A DNA stretch of 64,000 nucleotides from Methylobacterium terrae (GCF_003173755.1 NZ_CP029553.1:6098703-6162702); one strand, 5' to 3'; counted from the stretch's first letter, positions 28,186 to 37,218 are shown. Numbers and translations: made by a program. The notes: a model not told the origin generated them from the sequence alone.

Positions 28186-30456
28186 GTGCCGATGGTCGCG
28201 ACCGCCCCCGACGACGAGACGCTGCCGCAATACCACATCGAGGCCCAGACCTCGCTGGTGGAGCGCCAGCTGCGCTCGCTCAAGCACGGCGACGCCTTCG
28301 CGGTGCTCGACAGCTACGGCGACATCGGCGTCTTCCCGGGGCCGGAGGGGCTGTACTTCCAGGATACCCGCTTCCTGTCGCGCCTGGAGCTGACCGTCGA
28401 GGGCCAGCGGCCGATGCTGCTCGGCTCGGTGGTGCAGGACGACAACGGCGCCCTCTCGGTCGACCTGACGACGCCGGACATCCGGCTCGACGCCGGCGAC
28501 GAGACCAGCATCCCGCGCGAGATCATCGCGCTCGAGCGGACCAAGTTTCTCTTCCGCGGCACCTGCTACGACCGCATCGGGCTACGCAACTACGACACCA
28601 AGCCCCGCCACCTGCGCGTCGCCCTGACCTTCGACGCGGACTTTCGCGACCTGTTCGAGGTGCGCGGCAGCGACCGGCCCCATCGGGGCAAGCGCGGCGT
28701 CGCGGTGACGGCTGGGAACGAGGTGACGTTCACGTATGACGGGCTCGACCGGCGCCGCCGCACCACCCGCCTGCGCTTCGGCCCGAAGCCCGTGCGGCTC
28801 GAGGCGCACAGGGCGGAGTTCGAGGTCCGGCTCTCTCCCGGCGGTCGCGCCTCGATCTTCGTGCGGGCGATCTGCGACACGGTCGATCACAGCCGGGACG
28901 GCGAGGCGGTGGTCGGCAACGCCCTGCCCTTCACCCACGCGGCCTATCCGAGCCCGCGCCGCGAGGACGGCCATCCGAAGGGCGAGGGCATGACCTTCGC
29001 GCTCGCCTACCGCGACGCGCGCCGCGACCTGCGCAAGGCCACCGCCAACATCACCACGATCGAGAGCTCGAACGACCAGTTCAACGAGGCCGCCTGCCGC
29101 GCGACGGCCGATCTCTACATGCTGCTCAGCCGCACGCCGAACGGCGTCTACCCCTATGCCGGCATCCCCTGGTACAGCACGGTCTTCGGCCGCGACGGCA
29201 TCATCACGGCGATGATGACCCTGTGGATCGATCCCGAGATCGCCAAGGGCGTGCTGCGCCACCTCGCGGCGACGCAGGCCACCGCGATCGATCCGGCCGC
29301 CGATGCCCAGCCCGGCAAGGTCCTGCACGAGACCCGCAACGGCGAGATGGCGATCCTCGGCGAGGTGCCGTTCAAGCTCTATTACGGCACCATCGACGCC
29401 ACGCCGCTCTTCGTGATGCTGGCCGGCCAGTATTACGAGCAGACCGGCGACCTCGCGACCATCAAGGCGATCTGGCCCAACCTCCTGGCGGCGCTCAACT
29501 GGATCGACGAGTACGGCGACCGCGACAAGGACGGCTTCGTCGAGTACGCCCGCGAGACCGAGAAGGGCCTGGCCAACCAGGGCTGGAAGGACAGCCACGA
29601 TTCGATCTTCCACGCCGACGGCCGCATGGCGCAGGGGCCGATCGCGCTCTGCGAGGTCCAGGGCTACGTCTACGCCGCCAAGAAGGGCGCCGCGAAGCTC
29701 GCCGCGCTCCTCGGCGACGACGTTCTCTCGGAACGGCTGAAGGGCGAGGCCGAGCGGCTGCGCCAGGCCTTCGACGCGGCGTTCTTCCTCCCCGAGCTCG
29801 GCACCTACGCCATCGCCCTCGACGGCCAGAAGCGCCCCTGCGCGGTGCGCTCCTCGAATGCCGGCCACGCGCTCTTCACCGGCATCGCCTATCCGGAGCG
29901 CGCCGAGAGCGTCGCCGCGGTGCTGATGTCGAAGGACGGGTTCAACGGCTGGGGCGTGCGCACCATCGCGGTCGGCGAGGCACGCTACAACCCGATGTCG
30001 TACCACAACGGCTCGATCTGGCCGCACGACAACGCGCTGATCGCGCTGGGGCTCGCCCGCTACGGCCTGAAGGCGGAGGCAGCCCGGGTGTTCGAGGGCC
30101 AGCACGGCGCCTCGCTCTACCAGGAGGGGCGGCGGCTGCCGGAGCTATTCTGCGGCTTCATCCAGCGCAAGCAGCGCGGACCGACGAACTACCCGGTGGC
30201 GTGCAGCCCCCAGGCCTGGGCGGCGGCCGCACCGTTCGCGTTCCTGGCCGCCTGCCTCGGGCTCGAATTGCGCCACGACCGCAACCGGATCCGCTTCCGT
30301 GATCCGATCCTGCCGGCCTTCCTCGACGACGTGCTGATCCGCAACCTGAAGCTCGGCGACAGCCACGTCGACCTGCTGATCCACCGCCACGGCAGCGACG
30401 TCACCGTCAACGTGGTGCGCCGGACCGGCGACGCGCAGGTCGTCCTGCTGAAGTAG
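28186..30456 (+). CDS. Amylo-alpha-1,6-glucosidase / glycogen debranching-type protein
   Basis: The protein has about 756 residues from the GTG at 28186, six bases after the site aaggag; an ATG two codons later is the alternative. The N-terminal domain is of the glycogen-debranching N-terminal type (SLVERQLRSLKHGDAFAVLDSYGDIG, EGLYFQDTRFLSRLEL). The C-terminal (alpha/alpha)6 catalytic-type domain contains GIPWYSTVFGRDGIITAMM, ANQGWKDSHDSIFHADG and YHNGSIWPHDNALIALGLAR. No signal peptide is present, so it is cytoplasmic. It is adjacent to a GT4 gene. Family members act on alpha-1,6 branch glucose or related oligosaccharides; the exact substrate is inferred only. Confidence 0.88.
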   Translation: MPMVATAPDDETLPQYHIEAQTSLVERQLRSLKHGDAFAVLDSYGDIGVFPGPEGLYFQDTRFLSRLELTVEGQRPMLLGSVVQDDNGALSVDLTTPDIRLDAGDETSIPREIIALERTKFLFRGTCYDRIGLRNYDTKPRHLRVALTFDADFRDLFEVRGSDRPHRGKRGVAVTAGNEVTFTYDGLDRRRRTTRLRFGPKPVRLEAHRAEFEVRLSPGGRASIFVRAICDTVDHSRDGEAVVGNALPFTHAAYPSPRREDGHPKGEGMTFALAYRDARRDLRKATANITTIESSNDQFNEAACRATADLYMLLSRTPNGVYPYAGIPWYSTVFGRDGIITAMMTLWIDPEIAKGVLRHLAATQATAIDPAADAQPGKVLHETRNGEMAILGEVPFKLYYGTIDATPLFVMLAGQYYEQTGDLATIKAIWPNLLAALNWIDEYGDRDKDGFVEYARETEKGLANQGWKDSHDSIFHADGRMAQGPIALCEVQGYVYAAKKGAAKLAALLGDDVLSERLKGEAERLRQAFDAAFFLPELGTYAIALDGQKRPCAVRSSNAGHALFTGIAYPERAESVAAVLMSKDGFNGWGVRTIAVGEARYNPMSYHNGSIWPHDNALIALGLARYGLKAEAARVFEGQHGASLYQEGRRLPELFCGFIQRKQRGPTNYPVACSPQAWAAAAPFAFLAACLGLELRHDRNRIRFRDPILPAFLDDVLIRNLKLGDSHVDLLIHRHGSDVTVNVVRRTGDAQVVLLK

Positions 30457-30465
30457 ACAAGCGAT

Positions 30466-30486
30466 GGGCCGGGACATGCCCGGCCC
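30466..30486 (+). terminator. Probable terminator after debranching-type gene
   Basis: An 8-bp stem gggccggg/cccggccc with a 5-base loop lies 10 bases past the stop codon. The following tract (ttcgatgttt) is only weakly T-rich. It also sits between convergent genes, downstream of infC on the other strand. Confidence 0.55.
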
Positions 30487-30559
30487 TTCGATGTTTCCTG
30501 GGTGCGGCCTCGTCGGTTCCCGCGCCCGGAACGCTCCGTGATCGCGGTGCCGTGCGGTG

Positions 30560-31102
30560 CTAGCGCGGCGCCAGGATCATGATCATCTGGCGGCCTTCGA
30601 GCTGCGGCTCGCTCTCCACCTTGGCGACTTCCTGGGTCTCGGCCTTGACGCGCTCGAGCAGGCGCAGACCGAGGTCCTGGTGCGCCATCTCGCGGCCGCG
30701 GAAGCGCAGGGTCACCTTGACCTTGTCGCCTTCCTCGAAGAACCGCTGCACGGCCTTCATCTTGACTTCGTAGTCGTGCTTGTCGATGCCCGGCCGGAGC
30801 TTGATCTCCTTGACCTCGACGGTCTTCTGCCGCTTGCGCGCCTCGGCCTGCTTCTTCTGCTCGTTGAAGCGGAAGCGGCCATAGTCGAGAAGCTTGCAGA
30901 CCGGAGGCACGGAGTTCGGCGCGATCTCGACGAGGTCGAGGCCCGCTTCCTCGGCGACCTGCAGCGCCTCGAAGAAGCCCATGACGCCGCGGTTCTGCCC
31001 GGTATCGTCGATGAGCTGCACTTCGCGGACGCCGCGGATGTCCCGGTTGGCGCGCGGCCCGTCCTTCTGCGGGGCCGGCATGGCTCTCATAGGTCTGCGA
31101 AT
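30560..31102 (-). CDS. infC: Translation initiation factor IF-3, probable AUU start
   Basis: The protein has 180 residues from the proposed start. The IF-3 N-terminal domain ([38 protein letters not shown]) and the C-terminal ribosome-binding domain ([39 protein letters not shown]) are intact. The codon ATT at 31102-31100 stands nine bases after GAGGAG and directly before RRPMRA, matching the family N-terminus RRPF; the first ATG, at 31090, is four codons later. In E. coli infC also starts at AUU, which lets IF-3 repress its own translation. A TTGACA at 31230-31235 may be a -35 box. infC is separated from rpmI by two opposite-strand genes. Confidence 0.95.
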   Translation of the reverse strand: MRRPMRAMPAPQKDGPRANRDIRGVREVQLIDDTGQNRGVMGFFEALQVAEEAGLDLVEIAPNSVPPVCKLLDYGRFRFNEQKKQAEARKRQKTVEVKEIKLRPGIDKHDYEVKMKAVQRFFEEGDKVKVTLRFRGREMAHQDLGLRLLERVKAETQEVAKVESEPQLEGRQMIMILAPR

Positions 31103-31311
31103 GGCTTCATTCTCCTCAATCACGTCGTCCGGCGGCGGCCCGCCGACCGAGACCCCCTCTGGGTCGGCCCCGAACCACCGCGCGGGCATATTCCGGTGTA
31201 CGCTATCACCTTGGCGAGATCGCCCAGTTTGTCAACTCGCGGCCGGCCGAGTTGGTTGCGGAGCGGTCAAGCATCCGTGAAGTCTTGACCGGGCCGGGCG
31301 TGCCGGTCGCC

Positions 31312-32544
31312 TTAAGGCCCCTCCCCTGCGGGGGCCGTGCCGAGCAGTTCGGCGTAGATCGCCAGGGTATCGGCGAGCATCAGCTCGAGGGAGAAATGCG
31401 TCTCGACGTGGCGGCGGGCGCGGCGCACCAGGGCGTCGCGGGCGCTGGCGCCGAGCTGCAGGGCCTCGGCGAGCGCCCCGGCGAGGGCCTGCGGGTCGCC
31501 GGCCGGGACGCGCCAGCCGGTGCGCTCGTGCGCAGGCACCTCCGGGGGGGCGAGCACCGTCTCCGGCACCGCGCCGAGATCCGACACCACCACCGGCGTG
31601 CCGAGCGCCTGCGCCTCGACCGCCGAGCGGCCGAAGGCCTCGGGCTCGGTCGAGGGCACCGCCACCACCGAGGCGGCCCGGTAGGCCGCCGGCATGTCGC
31701 CGCAATGGCCGACCCGCTTCACCACGCCGGCGAGCCCGTGGGCCGCGATCATGGCGTCGAGCTCGCGCAGGTAGGCGGTGCGGCCCTGCGGGTCGCCGGC
31801 GAGCACCACGGTGAAGTCGCCGAGCCCTTGCGCGCGCAGGGCCGCGGCGGCCTCGATCATCACCCGGTGGCCCTTCCAGGGGGTGAGCCGGGCGGCGAGC
31901 AGCACCACCCGCTCGTGCGGGGCGACGCCCCAGGCCCGGCGCAGGGCCTCGACGCGCTGCGGGGCCACCTGGCCGGCCGCGAAGGCCGCGAGGTCGGTGC
32001 CGCGGTGGATCACCCGCACCCGGTCGCCGGCGACCTGCGGGAACAGGCGGCGGATCGCGTCGGCGGTGAAGTGCGAGTTGGCGATCACCACGTCGCCGCG
32101 GGCCATCACCGAATTGTACAGGAGCTTCACCGCCGAGCGGCCGGAATAGCTGCCGTGATAGGTGGTGACGAAGGGCAGGCGCAGCCGCCGCGCCGTCCCA
32201 AGGGCCACCCAGGCCGGGGCGCGGGACCGGGCGTGGATCAGGTCGACCCGCTCGGCCCGGCAGATCCGCGCCAGCCGCCCGACATTGAGCGCCATCGCGA
32301 ACGGATTCTTGGCGCGGGCCGGGAACGGCACCCAGGCGCCGCCCTTGGCCTGCAATTCGCCGACGAGGCGCCCGCCCTCGGTGGCGACCAGCGCCCGGGC
32401 GCCGGCCGCGGCGAGCGCCGCCGCGACGTCGACGGCGGTGCGCTCGGCGCCGCCGGCGTCGAGTTCCGGGATGATCTGCAGGATGGTCCGGCCCGCCAGC
32501 GGGTGGCTCGCGGCCGGGAACGGCGTGGCCTGGCTCGACGGCAT
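31312..32544 (-). CDS. Glycosyltransferase family 4 protein
   Basis: From the ATG at 32544 the protein has 410 residues; an ATG 47 codons upstream in the same frame gives an Arg/Pro/Ala-rich extension unlike a real domain. The acceptor domain has LQIIPELDAGGAERTAVDVA and the donor domain has VVLLAARLTPWKGHRVMIEA with the E-x7-E motif in EPEAFGRSAVEAQALGTPVVV. This is a retaining GT-B enzyme of the kind that builds lipopolysaccharide or exopolysaccharide. It reads in the same direction as infC, about 200 bases upstream of it. Substrate unknown. Confidence 0.88.
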   Translation of the reverse strand: MPSSQATPFPAASHPLAGRTILQIIPELDAGGAERTAVDVAAALAAAGARALVATEGGRLVGELQAKGGAWVPFPARAKNPFAMALNVGRLARICRAERVDLIHARSRAPAWVALGTARRLRLPFVTTYHGSYSGRSAVKLLYNSVMARGDVVIANSHFTADAIRRLFPQVAGDRVRVIHRGTDLAAFAAGQVAPQRVEALRRAWGVAPHERVVLLAARLTPWKGHRVMIEAAAALRAQGLGDFTVVLAGDPQGRTAYLRELDAMIAAHGLAGVVKRVGHCGDMPAAYRAASVVAVPSTEPEAFGRSAVEAQALGTPVVVSDLGAVPETVLAPPEVPAHERTGWRVPAGDPQALAGALAEALQLGASARDALVRRARRHVETHFSLELMLADTLAIYAELLGTAPAGEGP

Positions 32545-32771
32545 GGGACTCCGGCTCAGGGTCAGGGTTCTGATCGCAGCACTCGCGGCGTGACGGCGCC
32601 TGCTCCGCGCAGGAAGTGAGGGTGCGCCGACGGCAGGCGGTGTAGAAGCCGCCGGTCGCGGATCCGCACCGGGACGATGCATCAAGGTCGCCCGGCCCCG
32701 TTGCGGATCGGTAAACCTTGGGCGCCGGGGGCCCGCGACCAGGGCCGGCGCCGGAATAACGGGGATAACGC

Positions 32772-33545
32772 ATGGCCGATCATCTGGACGCTACCGACCG
32801 GACGCCCGCCACGATGCTGACCGTCGGCGGTCGCCGCCTCGCCACCCTGGTGCGGCCGGGCGCCGGGCCGCCGGTGGTCTGGCTCGGCGGCTTCCGCTCG
32901 GACATGCGCGCCACCAAGGCCGAGGCCCTCGATGCCTGGGCGGCAAGGACCGACCGCGCCTTCGTGCGCTTCGACTACACGGGCCACGGCGAGTCGGAGG
33001 GCACCTTCGCCGATTGCACGATCTCGGACTGGCTCGCCGACGCGGAGGGCGTCGTCGCCGCGCTGGCGCCAGAGCGCCCGGTGCTGGTCGGCTCCTCGAT
33101 GGGCGGCTGGATCGCGCTCCTCGCCGCGGCCAGGGTCCGCCCTTCCGGCCTCGTGCTCATCGCCCCGGCGACGGACTTCACCGAGGCGCTGATGTGGGAG
33201 CAGTTCCCGGAGGAGATCCGCCAGCAGGTCCTGCGCGACGGGGTGTGGCAGCGCGGGTCGCAATACTCGCCCGAGCCGACGCCCGTGACCCGCGCCCTGA
33301 TCGAGGACGGGCGGCGCCACCTGATGCTGGGCGGATCCGTCGACCCGGGCTGCCCGGTGCACATCCTGCAGGGGATGGCCGATCCCGACGTGCCGTGGCG
33401 CCACGCGATGCGGCTCGTCGACCGGCTGCCCGCGGCGGGGGTGGTCCTGACGCTGATCAAGGAGGGCGACCACCGGCTCTCCGGCCCGGCCGATCTCGAC
33501 CGGCTGGTCGCGGCGGTCGAGGGGATCGCGCCGCGGGAGGGGTAG
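32772..33545 (+). CDS. Alpha/beta hydrolase (ABHD10-like)
   Basis: The 257-residue protein has no signal peptide. The triad is visible: Ser in VLVGSSMGGW, Asp in GMADPDVPW and His in KEGDHRLSG. VVWLGGFRSDMRATKA and FVRFDYTGHGESEGTF are typical of the family that includes mammalian ABHD10, a thioesterase/esterase. Bacterial members are annotated as esterases or acyl-protein thioesterases; the substrate is unknown. It diverges from the glycosyltransferase and converges on the DUF1150-Hsp20 pair. Confidence 0.85.
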   Translation: MADHLDATDRTPATMLTVGGRRLATLVRPGAGPPVVWLGGFRSDMRATKAEALDAWAARTDRAFVRFDYTGHGESEGTFADCTISDWLADAEGVVAALAPERPVLVGSSMGGWIALLAAARVRPSGLVLIAPATDFTEALMWEQFPEEIRQQVLRDGVWQRGSQYSPEPTPVTRALIEDGRRHLMLGGSVDPGCPVHILQGMADPDVPWRHAMRLVDRLPAAGVVLTLIKEGDHRLSGPADLDRLVAAVEGIAPREG

Positions 33546-33685
33546 CTCGGGCGCGTATCCGCCGGTCGACACCGCCCTCCCAGTCTTTCCGGGACCGCGA
33601 CAGCGGGGTCCGGGGTGACGATGGAGTGTCGGACCGGCGATCGGGACCGATGGCGCCGGCTCCTCCACTCCGACGTCTGCACGAC

Positions 33686-33712
33686 CCGCGCGGCCGGGTG
33701 CCGGCCGCGCGG
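33686..33712. terminator. Strong bidirectional stem-loop between convergent genes
   Basis: A perfect 12-bp GC stem, ccgcgcggccgg and ccggccgcgcgg, encloses the loop gtg. There is no T tract on either side. It lies seven bases past the DUF1150 stop and 140 bases past the hydrolase stop, so a terminator or mRNA-stabilising role is likely. Confidence 0.5.
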
Positions 33713-33718
33713 TCGGCG

Positions 33719-33970
33719 TCAGTGCACGCTCACCGCCTGCAGGTCGTGCGCCCAGGCATTGGCGAAGGCCGCGTCGCGGCTGTCGGTCAGCAGGATCGGG
33801 GCACCGCTCGCCGACAGCACGGCGAACAGGTCGAGGCCGGGGGTGAGGTCCGGAGCCTCCGGAAACAGGCGCTTGACCTCCTCCGAGCGCATCGCGCGGA
33901 TATAGGCCACGTGGCCCTCGCCGAGGGCCGCGAGCGATTCGGAATCCATGGTCTGGGTGATGTCGGACAT
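33719..33970 (-). CDS. DUF1150 family protein
   Basis: The 83-residue protein contains LGEGHVAYIRAMRSEEVKRL, ILLTDSRDAAFANAWAHDLQ and the ending QAVSVH, all characteristic of DUF1150. The family is small, confined largely to alphaproteobacteria, and often adjacent to small heat-shock genes, as here (92 bases downstream of hsp20). Function is unknown; co-regulation with heat shock is inferred from the neighbour. Confidence 0.9.
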   Translation of the reverse strand: MSDITQTMDSESLAALGEGHVAYIRAMRSEEVKRLFPEAPDLTPGLDLFAVLSASGAPILLTDSRDAAFANAWAHDLQAVSVH

Positions 33971-34062
33971 GATGCGCCCTCCTCTGAAAGGCAGCAGGAC
34001 GGTGGATCGGCTACAGGCCCCGAAGCGGCCCGCCGACCGGTGTCAACCTCATATGGTGATGC

Positions 34063-34497
34063 TCAGTCGCCGTCGCGCGACCCGATGTCGATCCGTCGCA
34101 CGATGCGCTCCGGCTCGGGCCGGGCGAGGTCGATCGAGAGCAGGCCGTTCGACAGGTCGGCGCCCAGCACCTCCATGCCGTCGGCGAGCAGGAAGGCGCG
34201 CTGGAACTGGCGGGCCGCGATGCCGCGATGCAGGAAGGTCCGGCTCTTGTCGTCGGCCTGGCGGCCACGGACGATGAGCTGGCTCTCCTCCAGGGTCACG
34301 TCGAGCTGGTCGCGGGTGAAGCCGGCCACCGCGAGCGTGATGCGCAGCCGCTCCGGCTCCCGCTCGGTGCGGGGCAGCCGCTCGATGTTGTAGGGCGGGT
34401 AGCCGTCGTTCGCGGCCTTGGCGACGCGGTCGAGCGCTTGCTCGATCTCGTCGAAGCCCAGCAGGAACGGATGCCCGAACGGCGATGGACGCGTCAT
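34063..34497 (-). CDS. Small heat-shock protein, Hsp20 family
   Basis: The 144-residue protein carries an alpha-crystallin domain: YNIERLPRTEREPERLRITL, the conserved AVAGFTRDQLDVTLEESQL, the HRGIAARQFQRAFLLADGM block, and the I-x-I-like tail region. It should bind unfolding proteins and hand them to ATP-dependent chaperones. The leader region upstream (34498-34640) lacks the motif set of a ROSE RNA thermometer as far as I can see. The DUF1150 gene follows on the same strand. Confidence 0.93.
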   Translation of the reverse strand: MTRPSPFGHPFLLGFDEIEQALDRVAKAANDGYPPYNIERLPRTEREPERLRITLAVAGFTRDQLDVTLEESQLIVRGRQADDKSRTFLHRGIAARQFQRAFLLADGMEVLGADLSNGLLSIDLARPEPERIVRRIDIGSRDGD

Positions 34498-34642
34498 GAT
34501 GTCGGCGAAGCCCTGTTGCGAAAGGCACTTCGGTCAGGTCCGGGCCCGCCTTCGCAGCACCCGCCGAGGCCGACCGCAACTCCGCCGGCCCTCCGGCGAG
34601 ATATGAGGGGCGCTCCCCACAGCATCAAGGGGAGGCGCGGCC

Positions 34643-35344
34643 TCAGCGCTGCAGCGCTCCCGTCAGCCGCTGGCTGATGCGCTCGCGCAGCGCGCCCGGC
34701 AGTTCGAGGTCGACGAGGCGCCAGGTCCAGCCCCGCAGGCGCAGGCGCAGGCGGAACCGGTTCTCGATCGGCCGGTCGGGCGGGTAGCTCACCACCATGC
34801 CGCGAAAGCCCCGCGGCTCGGCCGAGCGGAACAGGGCGAAGAGCTGGCTCACCGTCGAGGCGTGCAGGCCGAGGCCTTCCTTCGGAGCCGAACCGTCCTT
34901 GGCCGTCGGGGTCTCGCGCGGGACCTCGCTGCTCGCGGTCGTGTCCTCGCCGGACGGGACCGCATCGGAGGCCCGGTCGCGGGCGTTGCCGTCGCGGGCG
35001 AGGCCCGCGCGCACCGGCCAGCCGTCGTCGAGGAGGTCGATCAGGGTCTCGGGCGTGACGAGGGACTCGACCAGCGGCCCGGCCAGCGCCCCGCTCGCCT
35101 CGGTCAGGATCGTGCGCTCCCGGGCCGAGAGGTCGCGGCGGGACGCGATGGCGTCGACCGCCGCGGCGAGCGCCTGCTTGGTCAGGGACAGCCGCAGGGT
35201 ACGGAAGTTCACCCGCTGCGCCACCGCCGCCGCGTCGTGCGCCTGCACCGCCTGCGACAGCCGGTAGAGCGCCAGATAGGGCGAGAGGCCGTAGGCGATC
35301 CACAGCAGCAGGACCGCCAGGCCCGTGAGCCACCAGCGTGTCAT
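34643..35344 (-). CDS. DUF2939-like membrane-anchored protein
   Basis: The 233-residue protein begins with an uncleaved hydrophobic anchor and the family-like segment TGLAVLLLWIAYGLSPYLAL, followed by YRLSQAVQAHDAAAVAQRVNF. A long disordered, charged linker (residues about 115-160) separates this from a C-terminal beta-rich part (ENRFRLRLRLRGWTWRLVDL). The overall plan matches DUF2939. Function is unknown. It lies 34 bases downstream of rppH on the same strand. Confidence 0.7.
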   Translation of the reverse strand: MTRWWLTGLAVLLLWIAYGLSPYLALYRLSQAVQAHDAAAVAQRVNFRTLRLSLTKQALAAAVDAIASRRDLSARERTILTEASGALAGPLVESLVTPETLIDLLDDGWPVRAGLARDGNARDRASDAVPSGEDTTASSEVPRETPTAKDGSAPKEGLGLHASTVSQLFALFRSAEPRGFRGMVVSYPPDRPIENRFRLRLRLRGWTWRLVDLELPGALRERISQRLTGALQR

Positions 35345-35378
35345 GCGGACTCGCCGGCGGAAGGGCGCGCGGGTCCGG

Positions 35379-35912
35379 TCACGAAGGACGCGCGAGGTGG
35401 GCGAAGGCGGCGATCACCTGCTCGTAGACCGGGCGCTTGAACGGGATCACCAGCGCGGCGAGGTTGGCCAGCGGCTCCCAGCGCCAGCCGTCGAACTCCG
35501 CCTTGTGGGCGCCGCCGCCCGGCCGCAGGATGTCGATCTCGCGCTCGTCGCCCTCGAAGGCGAAGGCGAACCACTTCTGGGTCTGGCCGCGATAGCGCCC
35601 CTTCCAGGGCTTGCCCGCCGCGACGGTCGGCAGGTCGTAGGAGTACCAGCCCGGCGCCTCGGCGAGCAGGCGCACGGAGCCGGGGGACACGTTGGTCTCC
35701 TCGTAGAGCTCGCGCAGGGCGGCGTCGCGCGGCGCCTCGCCCTCGTCGATGCCGCCCTGCGGCATCTGCCAGGCATGGGCGCCGAGATCGGCCGATTCGT
35801 GCCGCCGGTGCCCGGCGAAGACCAGGCCGTCGCGGTTGAACAGGCTGATGCCGACGCACGGCCGGTAGGGAAGGTTGGCCAGGGCGGTCTCGGGGCGGTG
35901 GAGCGGTGCCAT
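35379..35912 (-). CDS. rppH: RNA pyrophosphohydrolase
   Basis: The 177-residue protein has a perfect Nudix box, [20 protein letters not shown] followed by TNV, and the RppH segments [29 protein letters not shown] and [13 protein letters not shown]. RppH removes pyrophosphate from mRNA 5' ends and thus triggers RNase E-dependent decay. Alphaproteobacterial members are close to the invasion-associated IalA. The gene lies between a DUF2939-like gene and a YibQ-type gene on the same strand, which is a recurrent alphaproteobacterial arrangement. Confidence 0.94.
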   Translation of the reverse strand: MAPLHRPETALANLPYRPCVGISLFNRDGLVFAGHRRHESADLGAHAWQMPQGGIDEGEAPRDAALRELYEETNVSPGSVRLLAEAPGWYSYDLPTVAAGKPWKGRYRGQTQKWFAFAFEGDEREIDILRPGGGAHKAEFDGWRWEPLANLAALVIPFKRPVYEQVIAAFAHLARPS

Positions 35913-35993
35913 GGAGCGACCTTAGAGCAATTTCGCGGGGTGTGGACCGGCGATCCGGCGAAAATGCGGGGTCGCCGGGGCCAGGGCGCCGAT

Positions 35994-37187
35994 TCAGGGC
36001 GCCGCACGCATGGCTCGGCTGGCCGGCACCAGCAGGATGCCGCGGGATTCGAGGTCCCGCGCCCAGCGGGCGATCCGGTCGATCGAGAGCGGCAGGGCGG
36101 TGGCGGAGCCGAGCGCGAAGCCCGACTTGCGCGCCGCCTCCTCCAGCCGGGCGAGCTCGCGGTCGATGGCGTCGGGACGCGGCACCGCGTCGACGACGAG
36201 CTCGGCCCGGGCCACCGGGACCTTGGCCTTGCGGCCGACCTCGCGGGCGAGCGAGCGCGGCGAGGTGCCGTCGTCGAGGAAGCCGAGGCCGCGCCCGCCG
36301 ATCTCGCGCAGGACCGGCTCGAGCGCGCCGGCCTCGGCCGTGAGGCGCGCGCCCATGAAGTTGGTGACCCCGACCGCGCCGGGCACCCGGGCGAGCACGA
36401 AGGCGAGGCGGTCGAGGTTCTCGGCGGGCTTGGCGCCGGCGAGCAGGGTCTGGGGGCCGGGATCGTTGTCGGGATAGTCGAACGGCTCCATCGGCGCCTG
36501 CACCATCACCTCGTGCCCGGCCTCGCGGGCGCGGGCGGCGCTGCGGGTCACGTCGGCGCCGTAGGGGGCGAAGGCGAGCGTCACCGCGGGGGCCAGGCGC
36601 TGGATCGCGTCCTGGGTCGCCGCCTGGCCGATGCCGAGGCCCGACACCACGAGGGCGATGCGGCCCGCGACCGCGCCGCCGCGCTCGAGGCCGGCGGCCT
36701 CGGGCCGCGCGTAGACGTCGAGGGCGCGGGCGCCGTCCGGGCCGATCTTCGGCAGCACGCCGTAGCGGCCGCGCTCGGTCAGGCGCGGGTCGGGGGCGGG
36801 CTTGAGCTGGATCGGCCCGCTGCCCGGCACCCGGATCACCACCGAGTCCGGCGCGGCCGTGCCGTCCGGCCGGCTGACGGAGACGCCCGAGGCCCGCTCG
36901 ACCTCGTCGGCGTTGCGGCTCGCCGGGTCGGGACGCACCGGGACCGCCGGTTCGGGCACGGGCGCGCTCGGCGCCCGGACCTCGATCGCGGCGACCGCGT
37001 AGGGCTCGCCGGCGAGGGGATCGTCGCCGAGTGCGAGGAACGCGGCGAGCGCGAGCGCGCTCGCGCCGAGGAGCGCGGCGGCGAGCACCCGGGGGCGCAG
37101 GGCGGCGCGCCAGCGGGCGGCGCGGGCGGTCGCCTCGTCCCGCAGCCCGAGGGGACGGGTCAGGATGGTGTCGGACGCGAGCGGCAC
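35994..37187 (-). CDS. Divergent polysaccharide deacetylase family protein (YibQ-type)
   Basis: The 397-residue protein starts at GTG and has a single membrane anchor near residues 37-57 (VLAAALLGASALALAAFLAL), a Pro/Ala-rich linker, and a domain with RIALVVSGLGIGQAATQDAI, AVTLAFAPYGADV, GHEVMVQAPMEPF and RGLGFLDDGTSPRS. These are features of the DUF610/YibQ group, a divergent branch of polysaccharide deacetylases. It should face the periplasm. Location just past envC and ctpA fits a cell-wall role seen elsewhere for YibQ-type genes. Confidence 0.88.
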   Translation of the reverse strand: MPLASDTILTRPLGLRDEATARAARWRAALRPRVLAAALLGASALALAAFLALGDDPLAGEPYAVAAIEVRAPSAPVPEPAVPVRPDPASRNADEVERASGVSVSRPDGTAAPDSVVIRVPGSGPIQLKPAPDPRLTERGRYGVLPKIGPDGARALDVYARPEAAGLERGGAVAGRIALVVSGLGIGQAATQDAIQRLAPAVTLAFAPYGADVTRSAARAREAGHEVMVQAPMEPFDYPDNDPGPQTLLAGAKPAENLDRLAFVLARVPGAVGVTNFMGARLTAEAGALEPVLREIGGRGLGFLDDGTSPRSLAREVGRKAKVPVARAELVVDAVPRPDAIDRELARLEEAARKSGFALGSATALPLSIDRIARWARDLESRGILLVPASRAMRAAP

Positions 37188-37218
37188 AGGCGTGAGGTCC
37201 CGCGACCGTGTCGCTGCG

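Noticed and set aside
28582..30105. 507-codon open frame opposite the debranching-type gene
   Set aside because: It is a mirror of the coding frame, biased in composition, with no supporting signal.
31202..31235. Complete promoter for infC around the perfect TTGACA
   Set aside because: The -35 is good, but the best -10 (GATAGC) is 22 bases away and the 17-base position is poor (AAGGTG), so only the -35 is mentioned in the infC entry.
34498..34640. ROSE-type RNA thermometer upstream of hsp20
   Set aside because: I looked for the short U(U/C)GCU-type segment facing the ribosome site and did not find a convincing match, and the ribosome site itself is weak.
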